From contig NZ_WIWC01000012.1 in the NCBI RefSeq assembly GCF_009600315.1, positions 1 to 64,000 on the forward strand: a stretch of DNA of 64,000 nucleotides, given 5' to 3'. The position numbers and the translations under genes were made by a program. Source of the DNA: Pseudomonas helleri. Lineage in GTDB: Bacteria > Pseudomonadota > Gammaproteobacteria > Pseudomonadales > Pseudomonadaceae. The notes under the pieces are model-generated. The model was not told the origin of the DNA. It saw nothing but the letters and a program-made list of their open reading frames with translations, and made no database searches. Positions 25,286-34,470 of this stretch are shown here, piece after piece (position 1 is the first letter of the stretch; every line of letters starts with the position of its first letter).

Positions 25286-27988
25286 ATGAACCTGCCTGTT
25301 TTTTTCGACCACAGTCGCCACTCAATCGATGTGCATGGGCTTGCCACCCGGCTGGATGTACTGACCTTTGAGGGCGAAGAGTGCCTGAGCCAACCCTTCA
25401 CCTACCGCGTGGAGTTCACCAGCACCGACGGCGATATTGCGGTCGATCAGATGCTGGGACGCGACGCGCGTTTTTGCCTGCATGGCCCACCGCCTGGCCC
25501 GGCGCTACCGGGGTTCAGCAAGCCAGAAGTCAATGCGCTGCGCACCCTGTACGGTGTGGTTACGGCCTTCAAACGACTGTCTGCCTCCCTTGACGAAGCC
25601 CGCTACGAACTCACCCTTGAGCCGCGATTGGCCCTGCTCGGCCGTGGCAAACAGTTTCGGATCTACCAGCATCAATCGGTGCCGGAGATTGTCGAGAGCA
25701 TTCTGCGCAGCCGTCACGACTTCAGAGGCCAGGATTTTCTATTTGATCTGAAGCGCGAATACCCCAGGCGCGAACAGGTCATGCAGTACGACGAGAGCGA
25801 CCTGGCGTTTATCGCCCGCCTGCTGGCCGAGGTGGGCATCTGGTACCGCTTCACCAGCGATGATCGGCTGCGCATCGACGTGGTGGAGTTTCACGACGAT
25901 CAGCGCAACTACCAGTTCAATGTTGAACTGCCGTACTACCCACAATCCGGGCTGAGCAGCAGCGGGGAAGACGGCGTCTGGCACCTTCAATCGAGCCATC
26001 AGGTGGTGGAAAAAAACATCAACATCCGCGCCTACCACCACCGTGACGCCAGGGCCTGGCTCGATGGCGAGGTTGACCAGACCCGCGGCGCCAAAGGCAC
26101 CTACGGCGAGGCTTACCACTACGCCGAACCCTACACCGTGCGGGGCGATACGCTGGCACAGGACGAAGACCTGCAAAGCGAAAGCGGCTATTTCTACGCC
26201 CGTTTGCGTCACGAGCGCTACCTGAATGGCCAGACCCAACTCAGCGGCATCAGCAGCAGCGCGACGCTGGCCCCCGCTCAAGTCCTGAAAATCACAGGCG
26301 GCGCGCCGCAGGCCTTTGCGCCGAGGGCGGTGATCACCCGCATCATCACCCGCGCGGCCCGTGATAGCAGCCTTGTCGTCACCTTCGAGGCCATTCCCTA
26401 TGCAGAAACCGTGTGCTTTCGTCCACCACTGCTGGCCAAACCGCAAATCGCCGGCACCGTCCCGGCCCGCGTCACCAGCCCGGATGCCAACTATCTCTAC
26501 GCCGACTTAGACGAGGAAGGCCGCTATCGGGTGAGCTTCCTGTTCGACCGCGACACCTGGAAGCCGGGCCAGGAAAGCATGTGGCTGCGTTTGGCGCGGC
26601 CTTACGCCGGTGACACCCACGGCCTGCACTTGCCGCTGGTCCAAGGCACCGAAGTGGCAGTGGCGTTCGAGCAAGGCGACCCGGATCGCCCCTACATCGC
26701 CCATGCCCTGCACGACAGTGAGCACCCGGACCACGTGACCATGCGCAACGAGCGGCGCAACGTGCTGCGCACCCCGACCAACAACAAACTGCGCATGGAC
26801 GATACCCGCGGCCAGGAACACATCAAGCTCAGCACTGAACACAGTGGCAAGAGCCAGCTCAACCTTGGGCATCTGGTCGACGGCAAGCGCCAACCTCGGG
26901 GTCAGGGCGCGGAGCTGCGTACTGATGGCCACGGGGCCATTCGGGCGGGCAGCGGCATGTTTATCAGTGCCGACACCCAGCCCAGGGCGCAAGGTCAAAT
27001 GCTCGAAATGAGTGCCGCCACGAGCCGTTTGCAACAGGCAGGCGACCAGCTTGAGTCACTCTCTAAAGATGCGCAGACAGCCAACGCCGATCCGGCTGAT
27101 GTGCAGGCACAACTCTCGCTTATGCGCGAACAACTCGACCAGCTCAAGGCATCGGTTTTATTACTGAGCGCGCCCCAAGGTATTGCACTCACCAGCGGCA
27201 ACCACCTGCAACTGGCGGCGCAAAACAACCTGATGCTCAACGCCGGAGGCCAAGCCGACATCAGCGTGGTCAAGCGCCTGTTTATGGGTGTGGGCCAAGG
27301 CTTGAGCCTGTTTGTGCGCAAGCTGGGCATCAAGCTGATTGCCAACCAAGGCGCGGTGAGCATTCAGGCGCAAAACGACACCCTGCAACTGATGGCCCGC
27401 CATGGTCTGGAGATCACCAGCACCGAAAACGAAATCCACATCACCGCCAAAAAGAAAATCATCCTCAATGCTGGCGGCAGCTACATCACCCTCGACCCGA
27501 ACGGTATCGAGTCGGGGACGCTGGGGGACTACGGCGTCAAGTCGGGGCATTTCGATTACAGCGGCCCGGCCAGTATGTCGGCGGCTCACCCGGATTATCC
27601 GCAAAGCCAATCCAAAGAAACACTTCGGCTCAACGTGTTACAAGCGCCGAATGCCCCGGCTGGCGGCTGGGCGGGCATGCCTTACACACTTTATGCAGAC
27701 GGCCTGGCGCTTAAAAAAGGCGTGCTGGATAACACGGGCTATCTGTTGATTGAGCATCAAGTCATCACCCGTCAATACCAGTTGGCAATGGCTAATGGCG
27801 TGAATTATCAAATACCGATACCCACTGATTACCGCAATGCCGAACACGGGCCATTGGCCAATCGTGGACTGCATAACCACACCTCGAACAGCCACGATGA
27901 GATTAGCCAGCCCTCCTCTCACAAGGAGCACCGCACCCTGTACGCAGCTGCGATTGATAAGAACCAGACGCCAGGTGAAGCCCAATGA
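25286..27988 (+). CDS. vgrG: Type VI secretion tip protein VgrG
   Basis: 900 residues. The N-terminal gp27-like region starts HSRHSIDVHGLATRLDVLTFEGEECLSQPF, and the gp5-like OB fold (about 390-480) contains the VgrG stretch GRYRVSFLFDRDTWKPGQESMWLRLARP. A long beta-helical DUF2345-type needle follows, with repeated short strands (about 620-750). A roughly 120-residue polar tail ends the protein and probably acts as the docking site for the cargo. The stop overlaps the phospholipase start (ATGA). VgrG trimers cap the Hcp tube and carry effectors. No DUF4123 or other adaptor and no PAAR gene is present, so the phospholipase probably binds VgrG directly. Confidence 0.93.
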   Translation: MNLPVFFDHSRHSIDVHGLATRLDVLTFEGEECLSQPFTYRVEFTSTDGDIAVDQMLGRDARFCLHGPPPGPALPGFSKPEVNALRTLYGVVTAFKRLSASLDEARYELTLEPRLALLGRGKQFRIYQHQSVPEIVESILRSRHDFRGQDFLFDLKREYPRREQVMQYDESDLAFIARLLAEVGIWYRFTSDDRLRIDVVEFHDDQRNYQFNVELPYYPQSGLSSSGEDGVWHLQSSHQVVEKNINIRAYHHRDARAWLDGEVDQTRGAKGTYGEAYHYAEPYTVRGDTLAQDEDLQSESGYFYARLRHERYLNGQTQLSGISSSATLAPAQVLKITGGAPQAFAPRAVITRIITRAARDSSLVVTFEAIPYAETVCFRPPLLAKPQIAGTVPARVTSPDANYLYADLDEEGRYRVSFLFDRDTWKPGQESMWLRLARPYAGDTHGLHLPLVQGTEVAVAFEQGDPDRPYIAHALHDSEHPDHVTMRNERRNVLRTPTNNKLRMDDTRGQEHIKLSTEHSGKSQLNLGHLVDGKRQPRGQGAELRTDGHGAIRAGSGMFISADTQPRAQGQMLEMSAATSRLQQAGDQLESLSKDAQTANADPADVQAQLSLMREQLDQLKASVLLLSAPQGIALTSGNHLQLAAQNNLMLNAGGQADISVVKRLFMGVGQGLSLFVRKLGIKLIANQGAVSIQAQNDTLQLMARHGLEITSTENEIHITAKKKIILNAGGSYITLDPNGIESGTLGDYGVKSGHFDYSGPASMSAAHPDYPQSQSKETLRLNVLQAPNAPAGGWAGMPYTLYADGLALKKGVLDNTGYLLIEHQVITRQYQLAMANGVNYQIPIPTDYRNAEHGPLANRGLHNHTSNSHDEISQPSSHKEHRTLYAAAIDKNQTPGEAQ

Positions 27989-29772
27989 CCTACCCCGACA
28001 TCGTGACCCCGGTCGCCCTGCAACGCACCAACGAGGCCACGTGCACCTTGCCCTGGTATGTGCAGAACAGTGAATACCCCCCGGCCCTGGCCACGTATCA
28101 GCCTCTGGTCAACGGCGAAGAAACCTTCAAGGCTGTGCATCTGGCCATCGAGAAAGCCACCAAAACCGTCGACATCATCTGCTGGGGGTTTCAGCCCTCG
28201 ATGTACTTTATTCGGGATGGCAAAAACCAGGTGTGCATCGGTGACTTGCTCAGGGCCAAAGCCCGTGAAGGCGTGCGAGTGCGTGTGCTGGGGTGGGAGA
28301 TGCCGTTAAATCTGGCCGGTTTTGCTGGCGAGGCCAACCTGCCTGGCAAGGGCAACGTAAGGCTCAAGGACCGCGAACTGCAGCACTCCACGCCAAAGCA
28401 ATACGCCCTTGACCGGGAATGGTTTGCCGAATGTGCCGTCGCCGACGACAAGGCCCTGTTGCAGGCCACACACAACCTGCCAGTGTTTGTCAGCCGGGGG
28501 TTCAGTTGGGCTGAAAGGGCCGAGATTGCCAAGCAGGTGAAATCCAACAGCCTCGACCCGTTGATCAGTACCCGGATGCATCAAACCTTGAAGTTGAGCG
28601 CAACCCATCACCAAAAAAGCGTGCTCGTCGATTACGAATGTGTAGACACCGCCGTGGGTTTTGTCATGGGCCACAACATGCTCGACGAGTATTGGGACAG
28701 CGATGCCCATTCAGCGTTGAACCGCAAGGAAGGCAGCAAACCCGCGCCCAATGCCGGCCCTCGGGGTGATACACCGCGTCAGGATATTTCCAGTCAGATC
28801 AGCGGACCGATTCTGGAACACCTGCACCATAACTTTGCCTCGGCCTGGCTCAAGGAAACCGGTGAAGACCTGCTTCACACCCGTCAGGCCAAGGTGATCG
28901 GCCCACAACTGCAATGCACGCCTGGGGCCAACGTACAGCTGGCCCAACTTTTACGCACACAGGCTCAGAAAGGCATTCGCGATATTGAAAAGCTTTACCT
29001 GAAAGCAGTGAACAACGCCACGCAGTTTATCTACATCGAAAACCAGTACTTTCGTTGGCCGCCGCTGGCTGAAGCCATCAAAAAAGCAGCGGCCAGCCAG
29101 ACCCGAGCCGGGCGTGATCCGGGCCTGCATGGCGCTTTGCATTTGTTTGTCATAACCAATGCCACCAACGACGGCATCGGCGCCGGCACGGTGAATACCC
29201 AGCGGATGCTCGAAAGTCTTGGGCGCGCCGAGACCATTCCCGAAGTGACCAAACTGCAACGCGTTGAAGCACTCAGAGCCGCAGCCAAGTCTCAATCCGA
29301 CCCGCGCGACCGCACCGCGCAGATTGCGCTCGAGCAGGAAATAGAGGCCGTCATGAAGAGCACCCTCACCGCTCAGCACTATCCAGGCCTGAAAATTCAC
29401 ATCTGCTCGCTGGTTGCGCCCGACTCACTCCCAGGGCAAGCGTGGATGCCGGTGTACATCCATTCCAAGTTAATGATCGTCAACGACGTGTTCACTACTC
29501 ACGGCTCGGCCAATATCAACACCCGCAGCATGCAGGTGGACAGTGAGCTGAATATTGCTCATGAGTGGGCGAGTGTGACCCAGGGGCTGCGGCGAAGGTT
29601 GTGGGAGCAACATACGGGTGGGATGGGGGCGCAGGATGATCCGGCGGTGGCGTTTGATAAGTGGCGGGAAATCATCAATGAAAATCAAAGCCTTCGAGAG
29701 GATAAGAAAAATCCTTATGCACCACTTGTGGAATTTTATTATGGCGATGCCACCTTGAGTGATTATGACTGA
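27985..29772 (+). CDS. tle5: Type VI phospholipase D effector, PldB/Tle5-type
   Basis: 595 residues with two phospholipase D motifs. Motif 1 is complete: His209-x-Lys211-x4-Asp216 (HQKSVLVD). Motif 2 reads His493-x-Lys495-x4-Asn500 followed by Asp501 and GSAN, so the canonical Asp position is Asn. There is no signal peptide, as expected for VgrG-delivered cargo. PldA/PldB effectors hydrolyse phosphatidylethanolamine in the membranes of competing bacteria. In P. aeruginosa, pldB also sits between a vgrG gene and three tandem immunity genes, the same order as here. It is translationally coupled to vgrG and to the first immunity gene. Confidence 0.9.
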   Translation: MTYPDIVTPVALQRTNEATCTLPWYVQNSEYPPALATYQPLVNGEETFKAVHLAIEKATKTVDIICWGFQPSMYFIRDGKNQVCIGDLLRAKAREGVRVRVLGWEMPLNLAGFAGEANLPGKGNVRLKDRELQHSTPKQYALDREWFAECAVADDKALLQATHNLPVFVSRGFSWAERAEIAKQVKSNSLDPLISTRMHQTLKLSATHHQKSVLVDYECVDTAVGFVMGHNMLDEYWDSDAHSALNRKEGSKPAPNAGPRGDTPRQDISSQISGPILEHLHHNFASAWLKETGEDLLHTRQAKVIGPQLQCTPGANVQLAQLLRTQAQKGIRDIEKLYLKAVNNATQFIYIENQYFRWPPLAEAIKKAAASQTRAGRDPGLHGALHLFVITNATNDGIGAGTVNTQRMLESLGRAETIPEVTKLQRVEALRAAAKSQSDPRDRTAQIALEQEIEAVMKSTLTAQHYPGLKIHICSLVAPDSLPGQAWMPVYIHSKLMIVNDVFTTHGSANINTRSMQVDSELNIAHEWASVTQGLRRRLWEQHTGGMGAQDDPAVAFDKWREIINENQSLREDKKNPYAPLVEFYYGDATLSDYD

Positions 29773-31049
29773 TGCACCGCCTTTTTTTGCTGACCTGCCT
29801 ATTGCTGGCGGCCTGCGACAGTCGCAGTGCCTTTACCTACACGAAGAAGGCCCCTCCTGTGAATCCGCTCACCGAAATCAAGGCCAAGCTGGCCTTTACC
29901 TGCGTACATGAAACTATTCCTGCGCCTTCGGCCGACACCGACTTAGTTTTTCAATACGCCCGCTGGTTGCAAAAAAACAACCTGATCAAGCAGGACAAAA
30001 CAGTAGATTCCGAGATTGAGCGTCTTTACCGCATTGCATCCGAAAACGGTCATTTCAAGGCCAATATTAATTTGCAAAACGGCACCATGCGGGGGGAGTT
30101 CAATCTACGGGGCGATGAACACCTGCGTCTGAGTCAGCAGTTGATCGACGCCAATGTGGCTACGGGTTACTACTTTATTGGCATCTTCCTGAAAAACGGC
30201 TCGGCTGGTTTAAAGCAGGATCCAGAGATGGCGCTGCGCTACTTTCGTAAGGCAGCGGATATGGGCAGTGCTCAATCCCAAGGCTACGTGAGCGATAAAT
30301 TGGCGCCGATAGATATCGCGCCGGACGTTGCACGAAGGATGCGCAGATGTGCGGCTGAGCAAGGTAATGGTAAAGCGGCTGTGATGCTAAGCATTAGTCT
30401 TAAAAATGAGAAAAGCTACAAAGAGGCGCTCGAGATATTACATCTAGGAGTAGCTGCGGGCACTGAAGGTGCGGCTTCTCGTTTGAACATGGGATTTCGT
30501 AACCCTCCTCCAAGTGACACACTCTCCTACCTCGGCCAACAAGAAGACCTAGAACGCGCCGACCGCTATGAAAAAATCTGGAGGGTGCTCGCAAACTATT
30601 CCTACGCTGACCCTAAAGTCCCCGAAATCAACGAAATCCTCCCCTTGCCTCCAGCCAAACTGCCCGCTTGGGACGGCAAGTTGCAATGGCTGGAAGCCCG
30701 GCTGGCCAATATCCCGCCGCCCAAGCCCACGCCAGAACTGATCCAGCAATTGGCCAAGGCCAAAACTCTGGACCCGGCCACCGGCAAACCAATGCCGGGC
30801 TCGCCCGGCTTTAGCCAGGCCCATTTGTCTGCCCCCTTCTGCTATAGCGGGCAGCCTTGCCCACAAAGCGGTTACTGGAAAGTCGGCAGGTTGCGTGGTC
30901 GTGGAGTCGTCACACCCAGCGTCGTTAGTCATTTCGAGCAAGGCGATGTATTTCCTTTGCAGACAGTCCAGCGCTACTACCCACGGTTTTGGCCCCTGTC
31001 ACCCAAGTGGACGCAGCAAGAAGAAGCTGTGTGCTGGTGGTTGGTGTGA
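29772..31049 (+). CDS. Sel1-type lipoprotein, probable Tle5 immunity protein, copy 1
   Basis: 425 residues. A lipoprotein signal peptide has its lipobox at LLAAC (Cys16). Sel1/TPR-like repeats follow (MALRYFRKAADMGSAQSQGYV), and the shared C-terminal region starting LPLPPAKLPAWDGKLQWLEA resembles DUF6396. A periplasmic lipoprotein is the right place to neutralise a Tle5 phospholipase delivered to that compartment. Its start overlaps the effector stop by one base. The C-terminal 140 residues are essentially identical to copy 2, while the N-terminal third has diverged from copies 2 and 3. Confidence 0.8.
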   Translation: MHRLFLLTCLLLAACDSRSAFTYTKKAPPVNPLTEIKAKLAFTCVHETIPAPSADTDLVFQYARWLQKNNLIKQDKTVDSEIERLYRIASENGHFKANINLQNGTMRGEFNLRGDEHLRLSQQLIDANVATGYYFIGIFLKNGSAGLKQDPEMALRYFRKAADMGSAQSQGYVSDKLAPIDIAPDVARRMRRCAAEQGNGKAAVMLSISLKNEKSYKEALEILHLGVAAGTEGAASRLNMGFRNPPPSDTLSYLGQQEDLERADRYEKIWRVLANYSYADPKVPEINEILPLPPAKLPAWDGKLQWLEARLANIPPPKPTPELIQQLAKAKTLDPATGKPMPGSPGFSQAHLSAPFCYSGQPCPQSGYWKVGRLRGRGVVTPSVVSHFEQGDVFPLQTVQRYYPRFWPLSPKWTQQEEAVCWWLV

Positions 31050-32314
31050 TGAGACCAAAGCACCTTGCAACCGTGCTGGCAAGTCTGCTGCTGATCGCCT
31101 GCAATAGGAGCGATAAAACCCCATTGAAACCGCTTGACGATATCAAGGCGGACTTGGCCTTTACCTGCGTTCACGAAGCTATTCCTGCGCCTTCGACTGA
31201 CACTGATGTGCTGTTTAAGTACGCCCGCTGGCTGCAAAAAAACAATCAGCTCAAGCAGGACAAAAGCGTTGATGTCGAGATCGAGCGTCTGTACCGCATT
31301 GCTGCCGAGAATGGTCATTACAAGGCCAACATCAACCTGCAGAACGGTGCCATGCGCGGACATTTCCAGTTTCGAGGTGACGAGTATCTACGTTTGAGTG
31401 AGCGACTGATCAGCGAGGGGGTGGCGACGGGATATTACTTTGTCGGGATCTTCCTGCAACAGGGATCCGCCGGGCTCAAGCAAGATCCGGAAATGGCCCT
31501 GCGTTATTTCCGCAAGGCTGCAGATAGCGGCAATGCACAAGCTCAGGGGTATGTGGGCGAAAAACTGGCACCGAGCGACATGTCCCCCGACATCGCCCGA
31601 CAAATGCGCCGTTGCGCAGCAGAGCAAGGCAATGGCGAAGCGGCGTTGACATTAGGGATAAATCTTCAGGGCAAAGGCCGATATCAGGAAGCGTTAGAAG
31701 CCTTACAACTTGGCGTTGCTGCGGGCGACAGCACTTCTGCTTATAAGTTAGGAAAGGTCTTTCGTAATCCTCCCCCGACCGATGAACTTAATTACCTCGG
31801 CCAACAGGAAGACCAGGAACGTGTCGAGCGCTATATGAAAATAAGCAAAGTGCTAGGCAACTATTCCTACGCAAGCCCCAATGTCCCCGAAATCAACGAA
31901 ATCCTCCCCTTGCCTCCAGCCAAACTGCCCGCTTGGGACGGCAAGTTGCAATGGCTGGAAGCCCGGCTGGCCAATATCCCGCCGCCCAAGCCCACGCCAG
32001 AACTGATCCAGCAATTGGCCAAGGCCAAAACTCTGGACCCGGCCACCGGCAAACCCATGCCGGGCTCGCCCGGCTTTAGCCAGGCCCATTTGTCTGCCCC
32101 CTTCTGCTATAGCGGGCAACCTTGCCCACAAAGCGGTTACTGGAAAGTCGGCAGGTTGCGTGGTCGTGGAGTCGTCACACCCAGCGTCGTTAGTCATTTC
32201 GAGCAAGGCGATGTATTTCCTTTGCAGACAGTCCAGCGCTACTACCCACGGTTTTGGCCCCTGTCACCCAAGTGGACGCAGCAAGAAGAAGCTGTGTGCT
32301 GGTGGTTGGTGTGA
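31049..32314 (+). CDS. Sel1-type lipoprotein, probable Tle5 immunity protein, copy 2
   Basis: 421 residues from the ATG at 31049, which overlaps the copy 1 stop (TGATG). A longer frame from 30989 would lose the signal peptide. The lipobox is LIAC (Cys19). Sel1-like repeats match copy 1 in plan. The first 170 residues are nearly identical to copy 3, and the last 140 are nearly identical to copy 1; the middle (about 175-260) differs from both. This mosaic points to unequal crossing-over with a 1265-bp period. Confidence 0.8.
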   Translation: MRPKHLATVLASLLLIACNRSDKTPLKPLDDIKADLAFTCVHEAIPAPSTDTDVLFKYARWLQKNNQLKQDKSVDVEIERLYRIAAENGHYKANINLQNGAMRGHFQFRGDEYLRLSERLISEGVATGYYFVGIFLQQGSAGLKQDPEMALRYFRKAADSGNAQAQGYVGEKLAPSDMSPDIARQMRRCAAEQGNGEAALTLGINLQGKGRYQEALEALQLGVAAGDSTSAYKLGKVFRNPPPTDELNYLGQQEDQERVERYMKISKVLGNYSYASPNVPEINEILPLPPAKLPAWDGKLQWLEARLANIPPPKPTPELIQQLAKAKTLDPATGKPMPGSPGFSQAHLSAPFCYSGQPCPQSGYWKVGRLRGRGVVTPSVVSHFEQGDVFPLQTVQRYYPRFWPLSPKWTQQEEAVCWWLV

Positions 32315-33429
32315 TGAGACCAAAGCACCTTGCAACCGTGCTGGCAAGTCTGCTGCTGATCGCCTGCAATAGGAGCGATAAAACCCCATTGAAACCGCTT
32401 GACGATATCAAGGCGGACTTGGCCTTTACCTGCGTTCACGAAGTTATTCCTGCGCCTTCGACTGACACTGATGTGCTGTTTAAGTACGCCCGCTGGCTGC
32501 AAAAAAACAATCAGCTCAAGCAGGACAAAAGCGTTGATGTCGAGATTGAGCGGCTGTACCGCATTGCTGCCGAAAATGGTCATTACAAGGCCAACATCAA
32601 CCTGCAGAACGGTGCCATGCGCGGACATTTCCAGCTTCGAGGTGACGAGTATCTACGTTTGAGTGAGCGACTGATCAGCGAGGGGGTGGCGACGGGATAT
32701 TACTTTGTTGGAATCTTCCTGCAACAGGGTTCTGCGGGGCTGAAACAAGATCCGGAAATGGCCCTGCGTTACTTCCGCAAGGCTGCCGATAGCGGCAATG
32801 CACAAGCCCAGGCGTATGTGGGCGAGAAAATGGCGCCAATCAGAATTGCTCCTACGGTTGCCCGAATGATGCGCCAGTGCGCGGCTGAGCAAGGCAATGG
32901 AGAGGCTGCCCGTGCATTAGGGGTTGATCTGTCGATAGATGGGCATTATCCAGAAGCGCTCGAAGCACTTCAATTGGGAGTAGCAGCGGGTGATAGCACC
33001 TCTGCTTATAAGTTAGGAAAAGTCTTTCGTAATCACCCCTCATTCGATGAACTTGACTCTCTCGGCCAACAGGAAGACCTGGAGCGTGTCGAGCGCTATA
33101 TGAAAATAAGCAAAGTGCTAGGCAACTATTCCTACGCCGACCCTAAAGTCCCCGAAGTCAACGAAATCCTCCCGCTGCCTCCGGCCAAACTCCCCGCCTG
33201 GGACGGCAAGTTGCAATGGCTGGAAGCCCGGCTGGCCAATATCCCGCCGCCCAAGCCCACGCCAGAACTGATCCAGCAATTGGCCAAGGCTAAAACTCTG
33301 GACCCGGCCACCGGCAAACCCATGCCGGGCTCACCCTCGTTCAGCGAAAACCAATTTCTGGAGCCGACGTGCAGCAGCGGCCAAGCCTGCCCGCAGAAGC
33401 AACTACAACCCAATGGAGCAACATCATGA
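32314..33429 (+). CDS. Sel1-type lipoprotein, probable Tle5 immunity protein, copy 3 (short C-terminus)
   Basis: 371 residues from the ATG at 32314, overlapping the copy 2 stop. The lipobox and N-terminal part are nearly identical to copy 2. The middle segment is distinct (MAPIRIAPTVARMMRQCAAE). The C-terminus follows the common PPAKLPAWDGKLQW stretch, then diverges after GKPMPGSP and ends about 90 residues earlier than the other copies. The stop overlaps the next gene (ATGA). The truncated end may mark the ancestral array boundary. Confidence 0.78.
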   Translation: MRPKHLATVLASLLLIACNRSDKTPLKPLDDIKADLAFTCVHEVIPAPSTDTDVLFKYARWLQKNNQLKQDKSVDVEIERLYRIAAENGHYKANINLQNGAMRGHFQLRGDEYLRLSERLISEGVATGYYFVGIFLQQGSAGLKQDPEMALRYFRKAADSGNAQAQAYVGEKMAPIRIAPTVARMMRQCAAEQGNGEAARALGVDLSIDGHYPEALEALQLGVAAGDSTSAYKLGKVFRNHPSFDELDSLGQQEDLERVERYMKISKVLGNYSYADPKVPEVNEILPLPPAKLPAWDGKLQWLEARLANIPPPKPTPELIQQLAKAKTLDPATGKPMPGSPSFSENQFLEPTCSSGQACPQKQLQPNGATS

Positions 33430-33878
33430 GCAAATCTAAAAATGACGATGTGACGATCACGTTTGATACAGCCCCGCCAACGCCTGGAGTAGAGGGTGAA
33501 ACCATTGTTCAGTACGACGAACAAGGCATGTTTAAAGAAGCTCATTCATATGGCAACTTCGTGGAAAAAATTGAGGGCGGTGTGAGGGTCACTCGCCCTG
33601 ACGGGGTAACGATAAGCATGGTTAACGGTGATACCACCATCGAACACCTTATGCCCAAATCGGTCGGTATCAAGGACATATCCGAAATCGAGTCATTGAC
33701 AGTGCGAACAGTGGATCAGACACGGATTTATCGCATGGACTTTCTTGAGGGTGGCTATATCGAGGTCGCGTATTCACAAGATGGCCAAGTGACGGGATTC
33801 ACAGGTCGGAACATTAAGCAGTCACTCAGCCAAGACAACGAACTTATGGTTAGCCGATACCATCCTCCCGCAGACTGA
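33426..33878 (+). CDS. Unrecognised 150-residue protein at the end of the type VI cassette
   Basis: 150 residues from the ATG at 33426, coupled by ATGA to copy 3 of the immunity array. No signal peptide or membrane segment is seen. The sequence alternates charged and beta-forming residues (EGGVRVTRPDGVTISMVNGD; GGYIEVAYSQDGQVTGF), suggesting a soluble beta-rich fold with strand-turn-strand repeats. I do not recognise a family. The coupling implies expression with the effector and immunity genes, so it may be an accessory or second immunity factor; this is inference only. Confidence 0.7.
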   Translation: MSKSKNDDVTITFDTAPPTPGVEGETIVQYDEQGMFKEAHSYGNFVEKIEGGVRVTRPDGVTISMVNGDTTIEHLMPKSVGIKDISEIESLTVRTVDQTRIYRMDFLEGGYIEVAYSQDGQVTGFTGRNIKQSLSQDNELMVSRYHPPAD

Positions 33879-33947
33879 AATAATGGCACGCCCATCAGTG
33901 GCCTCTGACTAAACACTCTTTACAGTCAATGAATATCAGGAAACATC

Positions 33948-34349
33948 ATGCGTATTTTGAAACGATGGAAAGCTCGCCTCATCCGCCCATGGTTGAGCGC
34001 GGTGGGTCTGAGCCTAATGATCATGCTGCCCTCTGTACAGGCTCAAACCACAGCGCAGGCCGCTCAAGAGATTCAGGGCTTGCTGGATTTTGTCGAACAC
34101 AGTGAGTGTCGGTTTGTGCGCAACGGCAAAGAATACCCCGGTGCACAGGCGAGTGCCCATTTGGGTAAAAAGCTGGCTTATCTCGAAGGTAAGAACCGGG
34201 TGAGCAGTGCAGAAGACTTCATTGCTCTAGGGGCCACTAAAAGCAGCATGACGGGCACCGCCTATGAAGTTCGATGCCCAACAGGCGTACAACCGGCGGG
34301 CATTTGGCTCAACACAGAGCTAAACAGGCAGCGACAGCTCGGACAGTAA
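33948..34349 (+). CDS. DUF5329 family exported protein
   Basis: 133 residues. There is a long basic N-terminus and a hydrophobic signal peptide ending near AQA (LSLMIMLPSVQAQ, about residue 33). The mature part contains LDFVEHSECRFVRNGKEYPGAQASAHLGKKL, typical of DUF5329 proteins, with two cysteines that could pair. AGGAAAC lies six bases upstream. It is 69 bp after the preceding gene and may be read through from the cassette. Function unknown. Confidence 0.75.
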   Translation: MRILKRWKARLIRPWLSAVGLSLMIMLPSVQAQTTAQAAQEIQGLLDFVEHSECRFVRNGKEYPGAQASAHLGKKLAYLEGKNRVSSAEDFIALGATKSSMTGTAYEVRCPTGVQPAGIWLNTELNRQRQLGQ

Positions 34350-34470
34350 GTTGTGACACGGCAGAAACGGCCCGTGGGAGTCGCCAGCATCCAGCGTTTC
34401 ATCGGCCTGTTCGCAAGGCGGCTACCCACAGGTTTTTACCGCTGTTTAACGGCCATTCAAGGCAAAACAA

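Noticed and set aside
30989-31048. Upstream start for immunity copy 2 (and the equivalent at 32254 for copy 3)
   Set aside because: It would bury the lipoprotein signal peptide; the ATG overlapping the previous stop gives a normal lipobox.
29772-33429. Assembly duplication as an explanation for the tandem immunity genes
   Set aside because: The three copies differ throughout the middle segment and at the outer ends, so they are true paralogues, although the near-identical joints should be checked with long reads.
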